A DNA stretch of 64,000 nucleotides from Lachnospiraceae bacterium UBA4631 (GCA_002406015.1 DHMX01000028.1:20405-84404); one strand, 5' to 3'. Counted from the stretch's first letter, positions 1-9,343 are shown. The notes: a model not told the origin generated them from the sequence alone. Numbers and translations: made by a program.

Positions 1-567
1 TATCATTTTGCAGGAAATTCAATGGGACAGTTCCATTGGATGATTCACTTATTTGCGGACAGCTTTTCCATTAAATATCCGAAGCTTCTTGAACTGTACG
101 AGACCGGAAATGAAGAAATGTATACTATTGAAGTTCATGCCTTGAAATCAAATGCAAAAGGAATCGGTGCCAGACAGTTATATCAGTTGGCATGGGAGCA
201 TGAGCAGCAGTCCAGAGCCGGTAACTGGAATTATATAAAAATGCATTGGGAAGAATTATGCTTGGAATGGACTTGCGTTGTGAACGGAATTTTGAATTAT
301 ATCGGGGAAGAACCGGTAGATTTAAAAGAAGTTGCCATTGCCGTAGAAACTGCAGATAACAGTACGTTGACAGCAGAACAGCATATGCTTCTGGATAATT
401 GTATAGAATTTGTAGAAGAGTATGAAACGGATTCTGCAAGTGCAATATTGGATAATCTGTTGCAGGAGGAGCTTGCAGAGGATGTAAGACGTACCTTCTT
501 AGAGGTAAAGCAGGCATTAGAGGACTTGGATTATGAGACTGCCATTCATAAATTAAAGCAGTTGTAG
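1..567 (+). CDS. HPt-domain phosphorelay protein, C-terminal part (cut by window edge)
   Basis: The frame is open to base 1, so this is the 3' end of a longer gene, although an internal ATG lies at 22. The visible part contains a histidine phosphotransfer (HPt) helix with the typical H-A-L-K-S core (EVHALKSNAKGIGA), whose His would accept a phosphoryl group from a receiver domain. HPt domains of this kind usually sit at the end of hybrid sensor kinases or multi-receiver proteins; which one applies cannot be told here. About 100 acidic, helical residues follow the HPt and end in a plain stop. The family call is sound; the partner is unknown. Confidence 0.75.
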   Translation, partial: YHFAGNSMGQFHWMIHLFADSFSIKYPKLLELYETGNEEMYTIEVHALKSNAKGIGARQLYQLAWEHEQQSRAGNWNYIKMHWEELCLEWTCVVNGILNYIGEEPVDLKEVAIAVETADNSTLTAEQHMLLDNCIEFVEEYETDSASAILDNLLQEELAEDVRRTFLEVKQALEDLDYETAIHKLKQL

Positions 568-590
568 GTCAAAAGTATGCTGTGGGTATA

Positions 591-619
591 TTGACAAGCA
601 AATGTGAAATACATACAAT
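591..619 (+). promoter_or_regulatory. sigma-A type promoter for the DUF4430 gene pair
   Basis: TTGACA at 591-596 and TACAAT at 614-619 are separated by 17 bp. The first surface-protein gene starts 37 bp downstream of the -10, with AAAGGAG as its ribosome binding site. I see no riboswitch in this short leader. Confidence 0.6.
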
Positions 620-655
620 GATGACATTGAAATCGTTATAAAAAGGAGAAAACAC

Positions 656-2581
656 ATGGCAAAGAAAGCAAAGCAAATGCTGGCAGTTATGCTGGTAGCA
701 GTAATGGTAATACTTCTGGCACCGTCAGGGGTATTTGCGGCAAATCCACATGAGAATCAGGTGCATATTATTGTGGAGAATAATACCTATCCGACAAGTA
801 ACGGTGCTGCATGGGATGGTACTTTAGTGGATACGTGGGTGGATATTGATGCGAGCAATCCAACCGCATTGCATGCGTTGAAAACAGCAGTAGGAGATGC
901 AAACGTGGATGTGGTGGCAAGTGGCTGGGGAGATTACATTGCCGCAATTAAAAACGACACCAAAGACTGGGTTCGGGAAGTTCAAGGTGGTGCAAGTGCA
1001 GGCTGGATGTTTTCCGTTAATGGTGCATATGCATCGGCTGGAATTACGAGTTATACATCAATACAGTCCGGTGATGAATTTACATTTTCATATAGTCTGA
1101 ATTATGGTGAAGACTTAGGACAAAAGTGGGATATAACGAAGAATAAGTTAAAATCTCTGGTGGTAAGTGAAGGCGTGCTTTCTCCGGCATTTACACCGGA
1201 AACAACCGAATATACGCTGACGGTTCCGGCAGGAACCTCTGGTGTAATTGTAACTCCGGAGCTGGAAAATCCTGCATGTACAATGGAAATTAAATCAGGC
1301 GGTGGGTCTTATAATCGAAATACAGAGATTCCGATTGTGGATGGTACACAGATTTCGATAGAAAATACAATCAGTGTATATAATTATATAACCAGTACCA
1401 ATGAAACAGCAACTTCTGTCTATACCATTTATGTCAAGGAAGCCTCCGATGTAAGTGTAGATACTATGCTGCAGGATGTGACTACGATGTATACGGGAAC
1501 AGCAGACATCTATAAATACGGCAATGAATGGGCAGTATTATCCTTAGCAAGAGCCGGTAAGCTTACCGAAGAAGGAAAAGAAGCCTATTATCAGGATTTG
1601 GTAAAAGAAGTAACGGAATTAAAGAGTGCGAAGCTGGATAATACTTATGCAACTACGAATGAGCGTGTCATTCTTACCTTGAGTGCCATCGGCAAGAATC
1701 CGGAGAATGTTGCCGGATATAATTTATTGGCACCACTTGCAGATATGTCTTACATTACAACACAGGGACAGAATGCGGCAATTTATGCATTGCTGGCATT
1801 TGATTCAAAGCAGTATACGATTCCGACTGCACCGGAGGGTACAACACAGACAACCAGAGACGGATTGATTGAATATTTATTGTCAAAGGAACTGGTAGCC
1901 GGTGGCTGGGACTGGTCTTCTGCAAATGCAGACCCGGATTTAACTGCCATGGCAATTCAGGCATTGGCACCGTATTATGCAACGAAGCCGGAAGTAAAGG
2001 CATCTGTAGACCGGGCATTAGCAGTATTATCTGCGATGCAGAATCCGGACGGAAGCTATGCAAGCTGGGGAGCCACAAATTCAAACAGTACGGCACAGGT
2101 AGTTCTGGCATTAACCAGTATGAATATTAATCCGGCTACAGACAGCCGATTTGTGAAAAACGGTTATTCGGTATTACAGAGTCTCGGTGACTTTTATATT
2201 CCAAACAGCGGCTTTAAATATATAGCCAGTGATACCGCCGAAAACGGATATGCAACGATACAGGTATACGAAGCATTAATAGCAAGTCAGCGGTTTACGA
2301 ATCAGAAGTCTGCATTCTTTGATATGAAGGATGTTGAAATGGAACAGCCGACAACAGAAGAAGCGTCAACAACAGAAACAACGGCTACAACCGCAACGAC
2401 AGCTACTACGGCAACTACCGCAGCAGCCACAACTGCAGCCACAGCGACCACTGCAGCCGCAGGAGCAGCAACCACAAATTCAGCTCCGAAGACCGGGGAT
2501 GCAGTACCGGTTATGGTGCTTGCAGTCTTGGGCGTTCTGGCAGCAGCCGGAAGTGTTGCAGCAATGCGTAAGACAAAATAA
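656..2581 (+). CDS. Secreted, sortase-anchored DUF4430 / terpenoid-cyclase-fold surface protein
   Basis: A 641-residue wall protein. It has a signal peptide (about 1-29), then a DUF4430 domain (about 30-135), a cadherin-like beta-sandwich stretch (about 160-260), and a helical region with prenyltransferase/squalene-cyclase-type repeats (about 270-550, with GGWDWSS and NPDGSYASWG). A Thr/Ala-rich linker and a PKTGD sorting signal with hydrophobic tail and basic end follow. DUF4430 is the beta-domain fold of intrinsic factor and transcobalamin, and the barrel type matches their other half, so binding of a corrinoid or similar small ligand is an attractive inference but unproven. It is probably co-transcribed with the next gene, 28 bp away. 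Confidence 0.75.
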   Translation: MAKKAKQMLAVMLVAVMVILLAPSGVFAANPHENQVHIIVENNTYPTSNGAAWDGTLVDTWVDIDASNPTALHALKTAVGDANVDVVASGWGDYIAAIKNDTKDWVREVQGGASAGWMFSVNGAYASAGITSYTSIQSGDEFTFSYSLNYGEDLGQKWDITKNKLKSLVVSEGVLSPAFTPETTEYTLTVPAGTSGVIVTPELENPACTMEIKSGGGSYNRNTEIPIVDGTQISIENTISVYNYITSTNETATSVYTIYVKEASDVSVDTMLQDVTTMYTGTADIYKYGNEWAVLSLARAGKLTEEGKEAYYQDLVKEVTELKSAKLDNTYATTNERVILTLSAIGKNPENVAGYNLLAPLADMSYITTQGQNAAIYALLAFDSKQYTIPTAPEGTTQTTRDGLIEYLLSKELVAGGWDWSSANADPDLTAMAIQALAPYYATKPEVKASVDRALAVLSAMQNPDGSYASWGATNSNSTAQVVLALTSMNINPATDSRFVKNGYSVLQSLGDFYIPNSGFKYIASDTAENGYATIQVYEALIASQRFTNQKSAFFDMKDVEMEQPTTEEASTTETTATTATTATTATTAAATTAATATTAAAGAATTNSAPKTGDAVPVMVLAVLGVLAAAGSVAAMRKTK

Positions 2582-2609
2582 TAAAAAATGAAAAGGGAAG
2601 GTGACAGTC

Positions 2610-3449
2610 ATGGAATGGATGAAGAAGCATAAATACCAATTATTAGGAGGTATTGTGGTTCTGCTCCTATTGGCAGTCGCCTTCTTTTTTGATGAGCGAA
2701 ATGCAAAAGCACCTGCCTTGCAGGAGAGTGAAGCACAGACAGAAAGCAATATCTCGTCTGATGCGTTTACGGACACATCAACGGAAAAAGATTCTAAAAG
2801 CACCGGACAGACGGATGCAACTTCTACCACACAGACAGTGCCGACAACGCAGACCACAAGGACAGGGAATGCTGCAACGGTGACGGAAGCGGGAGTGGGA
2901 ACAGCAACGGGAACGACCACCGGAACAGCAACCGGAACAGCAACCGGAACAACCACCGGAACAGCAGCGGGAACGACAGCAGGAGTAGTAAACGGAACAG
3001 AAGCTCCTTCGACAGCCGCAACACAGACGACCGCTACCACACAGGACACAACCGAAGCTGAAACAGTTACCTGCACAATTGCAATATCCTGTGCAACGAT
3101 TCTTGATAATATGGACTCCCTTGTGGACTCTAAAAAGGATATAATTCCGTCAGACGGCACGATTTTAGCAACAACAACCGTAACCGTAGAGGAGGGGCAG
3201 TCGGTTTATGATGCTCTCAGAAAGGCCTGCCAGCAGGCAGGAATCCCCTTAGATGCATCGGGAGCAAATGCATACGGAACCACATATGTAAAAGGAATTA
3301 ATAATATATATGAATTTGATTGCGGCAGCTTGTCCGGATGGAAATACTGTGTAAACGGTGTTTATCCGAATTATGGTTGTTCTTCTTATATTCTGAAAGA
3401 GGGAGACAGAATTGTCTGGAATTATACCTGCACCATGAATGACTTATAA
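2610..3449 (+). CDS. Membrane-anchored DUF4430 protein
   Basis: A 279-residue protein. I chose the ATG at 2610 because AAGGGAAGGTGA lies at the right distance; an in-frame GTG at 2601 falls inside that ribosome binding site. An uncleaved-looking N-terminal membrane helix (about residues 10-28) is followed by a long Thr/Gly/Ala linker with short TGTATGT-type repeats. A C-terminal DUF4430 domain follows (about 175-279: EEGQSVYDALRKA, then SGWKYCVNG and the GD..VW end). It has no sorting signal, unlike the upstream protein. The pair looks like a two-component surface capture system, one partner on the wall and one on the membrane; that role is inference. Confidence 0.7.
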   Translation: MEWMKKHKYQLLGGIVVLLLLAVAFFFDERNAKAPALQESEAQTESNISSDAFTDTSTEKDSKSTGQTDATSTTQTVPTTQTTRTGNAATVTEAGVGTATGTTTGTATGTATGTTTGTAAGTTAGVVNGTEAPSTAATQTTATTQDTTEAETVTCTIAISCATILDNMDSLVDSKKDIIPSDGTILATTTVTVEEGQSVYDALRKACQQAGIPLDASGANAYGTTYVKGINNIYEFDCGSLSGWKYCVNGVYPNYGCSSYILKEGDRIVWNYTCTMNDL

Positions 3450-3592
3450 ATAGAAGAACCTGTAGTCCGAATAAGGTATAATTGGATTAAGGTTATAGCA
3501 GACGAACCAAAATTAGAAATGCAAACAGTTGCACCGTATTTTTAATTGGTATATCATAGAATAACTATATCAATGAAATTGAGGATTGTGAT

Positions 3593-4789
3593 ATGACCGA
3601 ATTACTGATACATATGTTTGTGAAGGATTACGAAGAAACACAAAACATAAAGGTGCGGACTGTCTATGGGAAAATGGCAGGCTGGGTAGGTATTGCCTGT
3701 AATATCCTGCTTATGACCGGAAAGATTCTGACCGGAATCCTCTCCGGCAGTGTTTCCATTCTGGCAGACGGTATTAACAATATGTCGGATGCCGCATCGA
3801 ACATTATAACCCTGCTGGGCTTTAAGATGGGAAGTAAGCCGGCAGACCAGGACCATCCGTATGGGCATGCCCGATATGAATATCTGGCAGGGCTTTTGGT
3901 GTCGGTTCTGATTATGATTATCGGTATTGAACTGCTAAAGACCGGGATTCAGAAGATACGCAATCCGGAGCCGGTAGAAATGAGCTGGGTTCTGGTTGGG
4001 GTATTACTGGGTTCTATTTTAGTGAAGCTCTGGATGGCAGTATTTAATCGTTCCATCGGCAAGAAAATAGCGTCGGAAACACTAATGGCAACCGCAGCAG
4101 ACAGTCGAAATGATGTGATTAGCACCGCCGCAGTATTGCTTGCCAGTCTGATTTCCGAGTGGACCTCTTTAGAGCTGGACGGCTGGATGGCAGTGCTGGT
4201 AGCCCTGTTTATCCTATATAGCGGAGTCGGTCTGGTTAAGGATACCTTAGACCCATTGTTAGGTAAGGCACCGGACCCGGAACTGGTAGAGCATATCCGG
4301 GAAAAGATAATGACCTATCCCGGTATATTGGGAACCCATGATTTAATGGTGCATGATTACGGACCGGGGCGTTTATTTGCCAGTGTCCATGTGGAAATGG
4401 CAGCAGAAGAAGAATCATTAAAATGTCATGATGTGATTGATACCATTGAGAAGGATTTTCTGGAGCAGGAAAATCTGAATCTGGTAATTCATTTTGACCC
4501 GATAGTAACCTCGGATGAGGCAGTAGGCAATCTGCGTCAATGGCTGGGAGAAGCAGTAACCCGGATAGACAAACGATTAACGGTTCATGATTTGCGAATG
4601 GTTCCCGGAGAAACCCATACGAATATGATATTTGATTGCGTAGTTCCGCATAACTTTTCAATGACGGATAAGGAATTGCGGCAGCAGATACAGGCATTGG
4701 TTACGGAGGAATATCCGGGGTATCAATGTGTAATTACGGTGGATAAAAGCTATGCGGCAATGCCGCACTCCAGAGAAGAGGAAAGATAG
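3593..4789 (+). CDS. Cation diffusion facilitator (CDF) family metal exporter
   Basis: A 398-residue inner-membrane transporter expected to exchange a divalent metal (Zn, Mn or Fe) for protons. The CDF signature is clear: SILADGINNMSDAASN in TM2 and HPYGHARYEYLAGL after TM3. About six helices occupy residues 30-220. A long cytoplasmic tail (about 220-398) holds a CDF dimerisation domain (HDLMVHDYGPGRLFASVHVE) and further alpha/beta sequence. Metal specificity cannot be assigned by eye. The next gene starts 4 bp after the stop, so the two are likely co-transcribed. Confidence 0.88.
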   Translation: MTELLIHMFVKDYEETQNIKVRTVYGKMAGWVGIACNILLMTGKILTGILSGSVSILADGINNMSDAASNIITLLGFKMGSKPADQDHPYGHARYEYLAGLLVSVLIMIIGIELLKTGIQKIRNPEPVEMSWVLVGVLLGSILVKLWMAVFNRSIGKKIASETLMATAADSRNDVISTAAVLLASLISEWTSLELDGWMAVLVALFILYSGVGLVKDTLDPLLGKAPDPELVEHIREKIMTYPGILGTHDLMVHDYGPGRLFASVHVEMAAEEESLKCHDVIDTIEKDFLEQENLNLVIHFDPIVTSDEAVGNLRQWLGEAVTRIDKRLTVHDLRMVPGETHTNMIFDCVVPHNFSMTDKELRQQIQALVTEEYPGYQCVITVDKSYAAMPHSREEER

Positions 4790-4792
4790 AAA

Positions 4793-6631
4793 ATGAAGGT
4801 AAGAAAGCCTAACTATTATCAGGAATTTCAGTGTATCGGCTCGGACTGTAAGGACACCTGCTGTGCCGGCTGGGAGATAGAAATTGATGAAGAAGCATTG
4901 GAAAAATATCATAAGGTCAGCGGCACAATCGGAACGAAGCTGTCAACCATGATTGTTGAGACACCGGAGGAGAACTACTTTCAGCTTCAGGAGGGAAAAC
5001 GGTGTCCGTTTTTGACGAAGGAAAACCTGTGCCAGTTAATTCTGGAGCTGGGCGAGGATTCCTTGTGTAATATTTGCCGGGAGCATCCCAGACATTATAC
5101 ATGGTTTGGAGAATATACGGAGATAGGACTGGGGCTGTGTTGTGAAGAAGCAGGAAGATTATTGTTTCAGTCCTCCGAAGCGGTAACATTTATATTAGAA
5201 GAAACGCAGACACCTGACGAAGCAGAAGATATGGAGGAGGAAGACCGCAACTATATTGAGCGAATGCTGCATGCAAGAGAAACCGCCTATCGTATCCTGC
5301 AAAACCGGTTAATGAAGCTGCCGGAACGATTGATTCTGCTTCTGGAATATGGCGAAGAACTGCAACAGGCATTGGATATAGACGATTATGAAGAGCTGGA
5401 GCGGAATATTCAAAGCTACCGGAATCAGGCTTCTGCATTGGCGGCATGGAGACAGTATCAACAGATACAAAGCAGTCTGGAAACGGACCGTCAGCAGGCA
5501 GAACGGAAAACAGCCGGAGTAGAGTCAGCGAAGGAGAGAATCGCACTGTATGCGAGTATGGAAGCCTTGGATGGGCGTTGGCAGGAATATCTGTTGCAAA
5601 TAAGAGCCGATTGGGAGAAGCAATTGAAAATCACCAGAGACTATCAGCTTCAGTATCCCGCATCGGAATATGAATATGAGCATTTTGCGGTATATTTGTG
5701 TTATCGTTATTTTATGGAAGCCTTGTTTGACGGAGATATTCTGGGTAAGCTGCGGTTTCTGGTATCCGCTGTACTGACGGTACACGATATGGATTTGAAT
5801 CGGTTTATCACAAAGGGGAGTTATCAGCTACAGGACCGGATTGAACTTGTAAAGTGGTTTTCCAAGGAAATCGAATATTGTACTGAAAATATGGAACGCT
5901 TAGCAAAAGAATGCTGGCAGGAGCCGTCCATGATGACACAGGGGTTGATTCCACAATTGGAGCTGTGGGGAGAGCAGGCGGTAACCGGCACCATTTTATT
6001 TGATATGGACGGAACGCTTTTAGATACCGAGAAGTATTATCGAAGATATTGGCAGGAGGCAGCGAAAGCGTGTGGGTATCCAATGACAGACGAACAGGCA
6101 CTTTCCATGCGGAGTCTGGGAAAGCCGTATGCCCAGCAGAGAATTACGGAACTATTCGGAGACCCGGAGGCATATGGGAAGATAAGGGCAAAACGTTCAG
6201 AACTTATGAATCAGAAATTAAAGCAGGAGGGCATCCCGGTAAAGCCGTATGCCAAGGAAGCCTTAGCAGCATTACAGAATATGGGGTATCGGCTGGCAGT
6301 GGTAACCGCAACCGATATGGAGCGTACGAGCCGGTATTTGCAGGAAACCGACTTGCGGCAGTATTTTGATGCCATAATCTGTGCAACCATGGTAGAGAGA
6401 GGAAAACCGGCACCGGATGTATACCAATATGCCTGTCAGAGCTTGCAGGTGCTGCCGGCAGAGGTATATGCCGTAGAGGATTCTCCAAACGGAGTCCGGT
6501 CTGCCGTCAACGCAGGCTGTCAGGTGATTATGATTCCGGACCAGACCCAGCCGGATGCAGAGCTTATGAAGGTTTTGACGCAAAAGGCGGAAAGCTTAAA
6601 AGAGCTGGTGGAATATATGAGATTGCAGTAA
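4793..6631 (+). CDS. fliB: FliB-like flagellin lysine-N-methylase fused to a HAD phosphatase
   Basis: One uninterrupted 612-residue frame with two unrelated halves. Residues 1-395 match the FliB family, with its Cys clusters (CIGSDCKDTCCAGW, CPFL, CNICREHPR), which probably bind a metal centre; FliB proteins methylate flagellin lysines. Residues about 400-612 form a HAD hydrolase of the beta-phosphoglucomutase type: FDMDGTLLDTE carries the nucleophile motif, then VVTATD, a Lys in GKPAPDVYQ, and VEDSPNGVRSA. No flagellar gene is in the window. FliB is normally a stand-alone protein, so the fusion is unusual. A partial or misassembled fusion is possible, but the frame and codon use run smoothly through the join. 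Confidence 0.8.
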   Translation: MKVRKPNYYQEFQCIGSDCKDTCCAGWEIEIDEEALEKYHKVSGTIGTKLSTMIVETPEENYFQLQEGKRCPFLTKENLCQLILELGEDSLCNICREHPRHYTWFGEYTEIGLGLCCEEAGRLLFQSSEAVTFILEETQTPDEAEDMEEEDRNYIERMLHARETAYRILQNRLMKLPERLILLLEYGEELQQALDIDDYEELERNIQSYRNQASALAAWRQYQQIQSSLETDRQQAERKTAGVESAKERIALYASMEALDGRWQEYLLQIRADWEKQLKITRDYQLQYPASEYEYEHFAVYLCYRYFMEALFDGDILGKLRFLVSAVLTVHDMDLNRFITKGSYQLQDRIELVKWFSKEIEYCTENMERLAKECWQEPSMMTQGLIPQLELWGEQAVTGTILFDMDGTLLDTEKYYRRYWQEAAKACGYPMTDEQALSMRSLGKPYAQQRITELFGDPEAYGKIRAKRSELMNQKLKQEGIPVKPYAKEALAALQNMGYRLAVVTATDMERTSRYLQETDLRQYFDAIICATMVERGKPAPDVYQYACQSLQVLPAEVYAVEDSPNGVRSAVNAGCQVIMIPDQTQPDAELMKVLTQKAESLKELVEYMRLQ

Positions 6632-6652
6632 AAAAATAAGAATAAACGAATG

Positions 6653-6703
6653 ATAAGACCGATATTGTATTGAATATTGTATCAAATACAGTATCGGTCT
6701 TAT
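6653..6703 (+). terminator. Rho-independent terminator after fliB-HAD
   Basis: ATAAGACCGATATTGTATT pairs with AATACAGTATCGGTCTTAT (one G-T wobble), and a T-rich run follows. It separates the CDF/FliB operon from the metal operon. Confidence 0.75.
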
Positions 6704-6730
6704 TTTATATAAAAATAGTTTAAAATGTAC

Positions 6731-6783
6731 TTGACAAATATGAACATATGAGCAATAATACATATGAACAGATAATCATATGA
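6731..6783 (+). promoter_or_regulatory. Promoter with ArsR-type operator for the metal-efflux operon
   Basis: TTGACA (6731-6736), 17 bp, then AATAAT (6754-6759). ATATGAACA occurs twice, at 6738-6746 inside the spacer and at 6762-6770 just past the -10. The second copy also forms an inverted repeat with TCATAT (ATATGA-N8-TCATAT, 6762-6781). This layout fits repression by the ArsR-family product of the first gene, released when metal binds. Confidence 0.65.
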
Positions 6784-6804
6784 AAGAAAGAGAGGAGGAT
6801 GGAA

Positions 6805-7152
6805 TTGACAGAGAAACAGAAACCAGTTGAGAATCATGAGGTAGAGCTTCAGAATCTGGAAAAGATTCAGCCGCCGGATGAAATTCTATATGAATTGGCA
6901 GAATTGTTTAAGGTATTTGGTGATTCTACCAGAATCCGGATTTTGTATGTATTATTTGAAAAGGAATTGTGTGTTGGTGATATTGCAGAGCTGTTGAATA
7001 TGAGTCAGTCATCGGTTAGTCATCAACTCCGAATCCTGAAGGATGCAAAACTAGTAAAATTCCGACGGGAAGGAAAAAGTATTTACTACGCGTTGGATGA
7101 TGAGCATGTATACCACATCATAGAGATGGGTATGGAGCATGTAGAAGAATAA
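6805..7152 (+). CDS. ArsR/SmtB-family metal-responsive repressor
   Basis: A winged-helix repressor of about 115 residues. The core VFGDSTRIRILYVLFEKELCVGDIAELLNMSQSSVSHQLRILKDAKLVKFRREGKSIYYALDDEH is typical ArsR (winged helix about 30-105). ELCVGDI matches the metal-binding alpha-3 ELCV.D motif of the CadC/ArsR group, though only one Cys is present there. I start at TTG 6805, because GGAGG at 6794-6798 abuts the ATG at 6799 and would be too close for it. An ATG 6799 start would add two residues. It leads an operon with the HMA protein and the ATPase. Confidence 0.85.
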   Translation: MTEKQKPVENHEVELQNLEKIQPPDEILYELAELFKVFGDSTRIRILYVLFEKELCVGDIAELLNMSQSSVSHQLRILKDAKLVKFRREGKSIYYALDDEHVYHIIEMGMEHVEE

Positions 7153-7177
7153 AGAATAAGAAAGGGGAAACATAATT

Positions 7178-7399
7178 ATGAAAAAGACATATCAGATTGA
7201 GGTTGACTGTGCAAATTGTGCATTAAAGATGGAGGACGCTGCTAAGGCAACTGCCGGAGTTGCAGATGCAACCGTTAGCTTTATGACACAGAAAATGAAG
7301 GTAGAATTTGCAGAAGGAGCAGACGAAGCTGCTGTTATGAAGGAAGTTACCAAAGCATGTAAGAAGGTTGAACCGGATTGTGAGATATTCATGAAATAA
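7178..7399 (+). CDS. Stand-alone heavy-metal-associated (HMA) domain protein
   Basis: A 73-residue ferredoxin-like HMA domain with the metal-binding CANCALKMED motif (GMxCxxC-like) near the N-terminus. P1B ATPases usually carry this domain at their own N-terminus. Here it is encoded separately, 16 bp upstream of an ATPase that lacks it, so it probably delivers or senses metal for that pump. The vicinal C-x-x-C is intact. A chaperone role for another client is possible. Confidence 0.8.
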   Translation: MKKTYQIEVDCANCALKMEDAAKATAGVADATVSFMTQKMKVEFAEGADEAAVMKEVTKACKKVEPDCEIFMK

Positions 7400-7415
7400 A
7401 GCAGGAGATGGTAGT

Positions 7416-9332
7416 ATGACGAAAAAACAGAAACGGGTACTGATACGAATTATAATATCGGCTGTATTATTGGCAGGAATTATGGTTGCCACCCATTTTA
7501 TACAGATGAACTGGTATTGGGTATTTATCCTGTATCTGATTCCGTATGGTATAATCGGATATGACATATTAAAGAAAGCGGCACTCGGCATCTGGCATCG
7601 TGAAGTGTTTGACGAGAATTTTTTGATGGCAGTCGCTACCGTAGGTGCATTTGCACTGGGAATCTGGGAGTCTCTCCGGGGTGAAACCGGACATGAGTTT
7701 TCAGAGGGTGTTGCCGTTATGTTGTTCTACCAGATTGGTGAGTTATTCCAATCCTATGCAGTAGGAAAGAGCCGGAAGAACATCAGTACATTAATGGATA
7801 TACGTCCGGATTATGCGAACATTGAAGGAGAACATGGTCTGGAGCAGGTTGACCCGGATGAAGTGGAAATCGGAACTGTGATTGTAGTACAGCCCGGTGA
7901 GAAGATACCGATTGACGGTAAAATTATAGAAGGTACTACTAGTCTGAATACCAGTGCTTTAACCGGAGAGAGTATTCCAAGGGATGCAAAGCCGGGGGAT
8001 GAGGTTATCAGCGGATGCGTGAATATGACAGGTCTGATTAAGGTGGAAACCACCAAGGAATTTGGTGATTCTACGGTTTCTAAGATTCTGGACCTTGTAG
8101 AAAATTCCAGCATGAAGAAGTCGAAATCCGAGAACTTTATTTCGAAGTTTGCAAAGATTTATACACCGGTGGTATGCTACAGTGCATTGGCGTTGGCGGT
8201 TTTGCCTCCGCTTGTGAATATATTCATACTGAAGCATCCGGCAATGTGGGTACAATGGATACCAAAGGCATTGAACTTTCTGGTAGTCAGTTGTCCATGT
8301 GCATTAGTTATTTCCGTACCGTTAAGCTTCTTTGGAGGAATCGGCGGTGCTTCGGCAAGAGGTATTCTGGTAAAGGGTTCCAGCTATCTGGAAACATTGT
8401 CTAAGGTAAAATATATGGTTTTTGATAAGACCGGTACGTTAACCAAGGGCGTATTTAAGGTTACGGATATTTGTCCGGCACAGCAGGGCAAGGAAGATGA
8501 ATTGCTCTATTATGCGGCATATGCCGAGAGCTTTTCAAACCATCCGATTAGCCGGAGTCTGAAGGAAGCATACGGAAAAGAAGTGGACGGAAGCCGGTTA
8601 TCAGAGGTAGAGGAAATCGGCGGACATGGAATTACGGCAAAGGTAGACGGAACCGAAGTCGCAGTTGGTAATCAGAAGCTGATGAAGCGTCTGAATCTGG
8701 AGTGTCCGGAGCCGGAGAATGTAGGAACGGTTGTATATGTGGCAGTGAACCATCAATATGCCGGTTACATTCTGATAAATGATGTAATAAAGGATGATTC
8801 CGTAGAAGCAATTGCGGGCTTGAAAGCAGCAGGAGTTAAAAAGACCATAATGCTGACCGGAGACAGCCGCAGGGTAGCAGAATCGGTTGCATCCAAGCTT
8901 GGACTGGATGAAGTATATAGTGAATTACTTCCGGCAGATAAGGTTACACAGGTAGAAACCTTGATTTCACAGAAGGAAGAAAGTGAAAAGCTGGCATTTG
9001 TCGGAGACGGAATTAACGATGCACCGGTATTAACAAGAGCAGATATAGGAATTGCAATGGGAGCCTTAGGCTCGGATGCAGCCATTGAAGCAGCAGATAT
9101 TGTTTTAATGGATGATGCACCTTCCAAGATTGCACTGGCAATGAAGATTTCTCGAAAGACCCTCCGAATTGTATACGAGAATATCGTATTTGCATTAGCA
9201 GTCAAGGCAGTGTGCCTGTTGCTGACTGTATTCCTGAATATGGGTATGTGGTTAGCAATTATTGCAGATGTAGGTGTTATGGTTTTGGCGGTTCTGAATG
9301 CAACCAGAGCCTTACGAACCAAGAATCTGTAG
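7416..9332 (+). CDS. P1B-type metal-transporting ATPase (Cd/Zn/Co group)
   Basis: A 638-residue export ATPase. It has the membrane-helix metal motif SCPCAL (Cys293-Pro294-Cys295), the phosphorylation motif DKTGTLTKG (Asp337), the HP motif (SNHPISRS), and GDGINDAPVL in the hinge. TGES in the actuator domain is also present. It has about eight helices and no N-terminal HMA domain; the preceding small gene supplies one. CPC with ArsR control suggests Zn(II)/Cd(II)/Pb(II) efflux, but the ion is not proven by sequence. It is last in its operon, and a strong terminator follows. Confidence 0.9.
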   Translation: MTKKQKRVLIRIIISAVLLAGIMVATHFIQMNWYWVFILYLIPYGIIGYDILKKAALGIWHREVFDENFLMAVATVGAFALGIWESLRGETGHEFSEGVAVMLFYQIGELFQSYAVGKSRKNISTLMDIRPDYANIEGEHGLEQVDPDEVEIGTVIVVQPGEKIPIDGKIIEGTTSLNTSALTGESIPRDAKPGDEVISGCVNMTGLIKVETTKEFGDSTVSKILDLVENSSMKKSKSENFISKFAKIYTPVVCYSALALAVLPPLVNIFILKHPAMWVQWIPKALNFLVVSCPCALVISVPLSFFGGIGGASARGILVKGSSYLETLSKVKYMVFDKTGTLTKGVFKVTDICPAQQGKEDELLYYAAYAESFSNHPISRSLKEAYGKEVDGSRLSEVEEIGGHGITAKVDGTEVAVGNQKLMKRLNLECPEPENVGTVVYVAVNHQYAGYILINDVIKDDSVEAIAGLKAAGVKKTIMLTGDSRRVAESVASKLGLDEVYSELLPADKVTQVETLISQKEESEKLAFVGDGINDAPVLTRADIGIAMGALGSDAAIEAADIVLMDDAPSKIALAMKISRKTLRIVYENIVFALAVKAVCLLLTVFLNMGMWLAIIADVGVMVLAVLNATRALRTKNL

Positions 9333-9343
9333 ACTATTCAAAG

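Noticed and set aside
568..655. Cobalamin riboswitch ahead of the intrinsic-factor-like genes
   Set aside because: The leader is under 90 bp, is filled by a sigma-A promoter, and shows no B12-box-like sequence.
2480..3160. 226-codon open frame on the minus strand across the surface-protein genes
   Set aside because: It is the antisense shadow of Thr/Ala-rich coding repeats, gives a Val/Ala/Pro low-complexity protein, and has no ribosome site.
8765..9322. 185-codon minus-strand frame inside the P1B ATPase gene
   Set aside because: The ATPase frame carries all family motifs here; the reverse frame shows no domain and no start signal.
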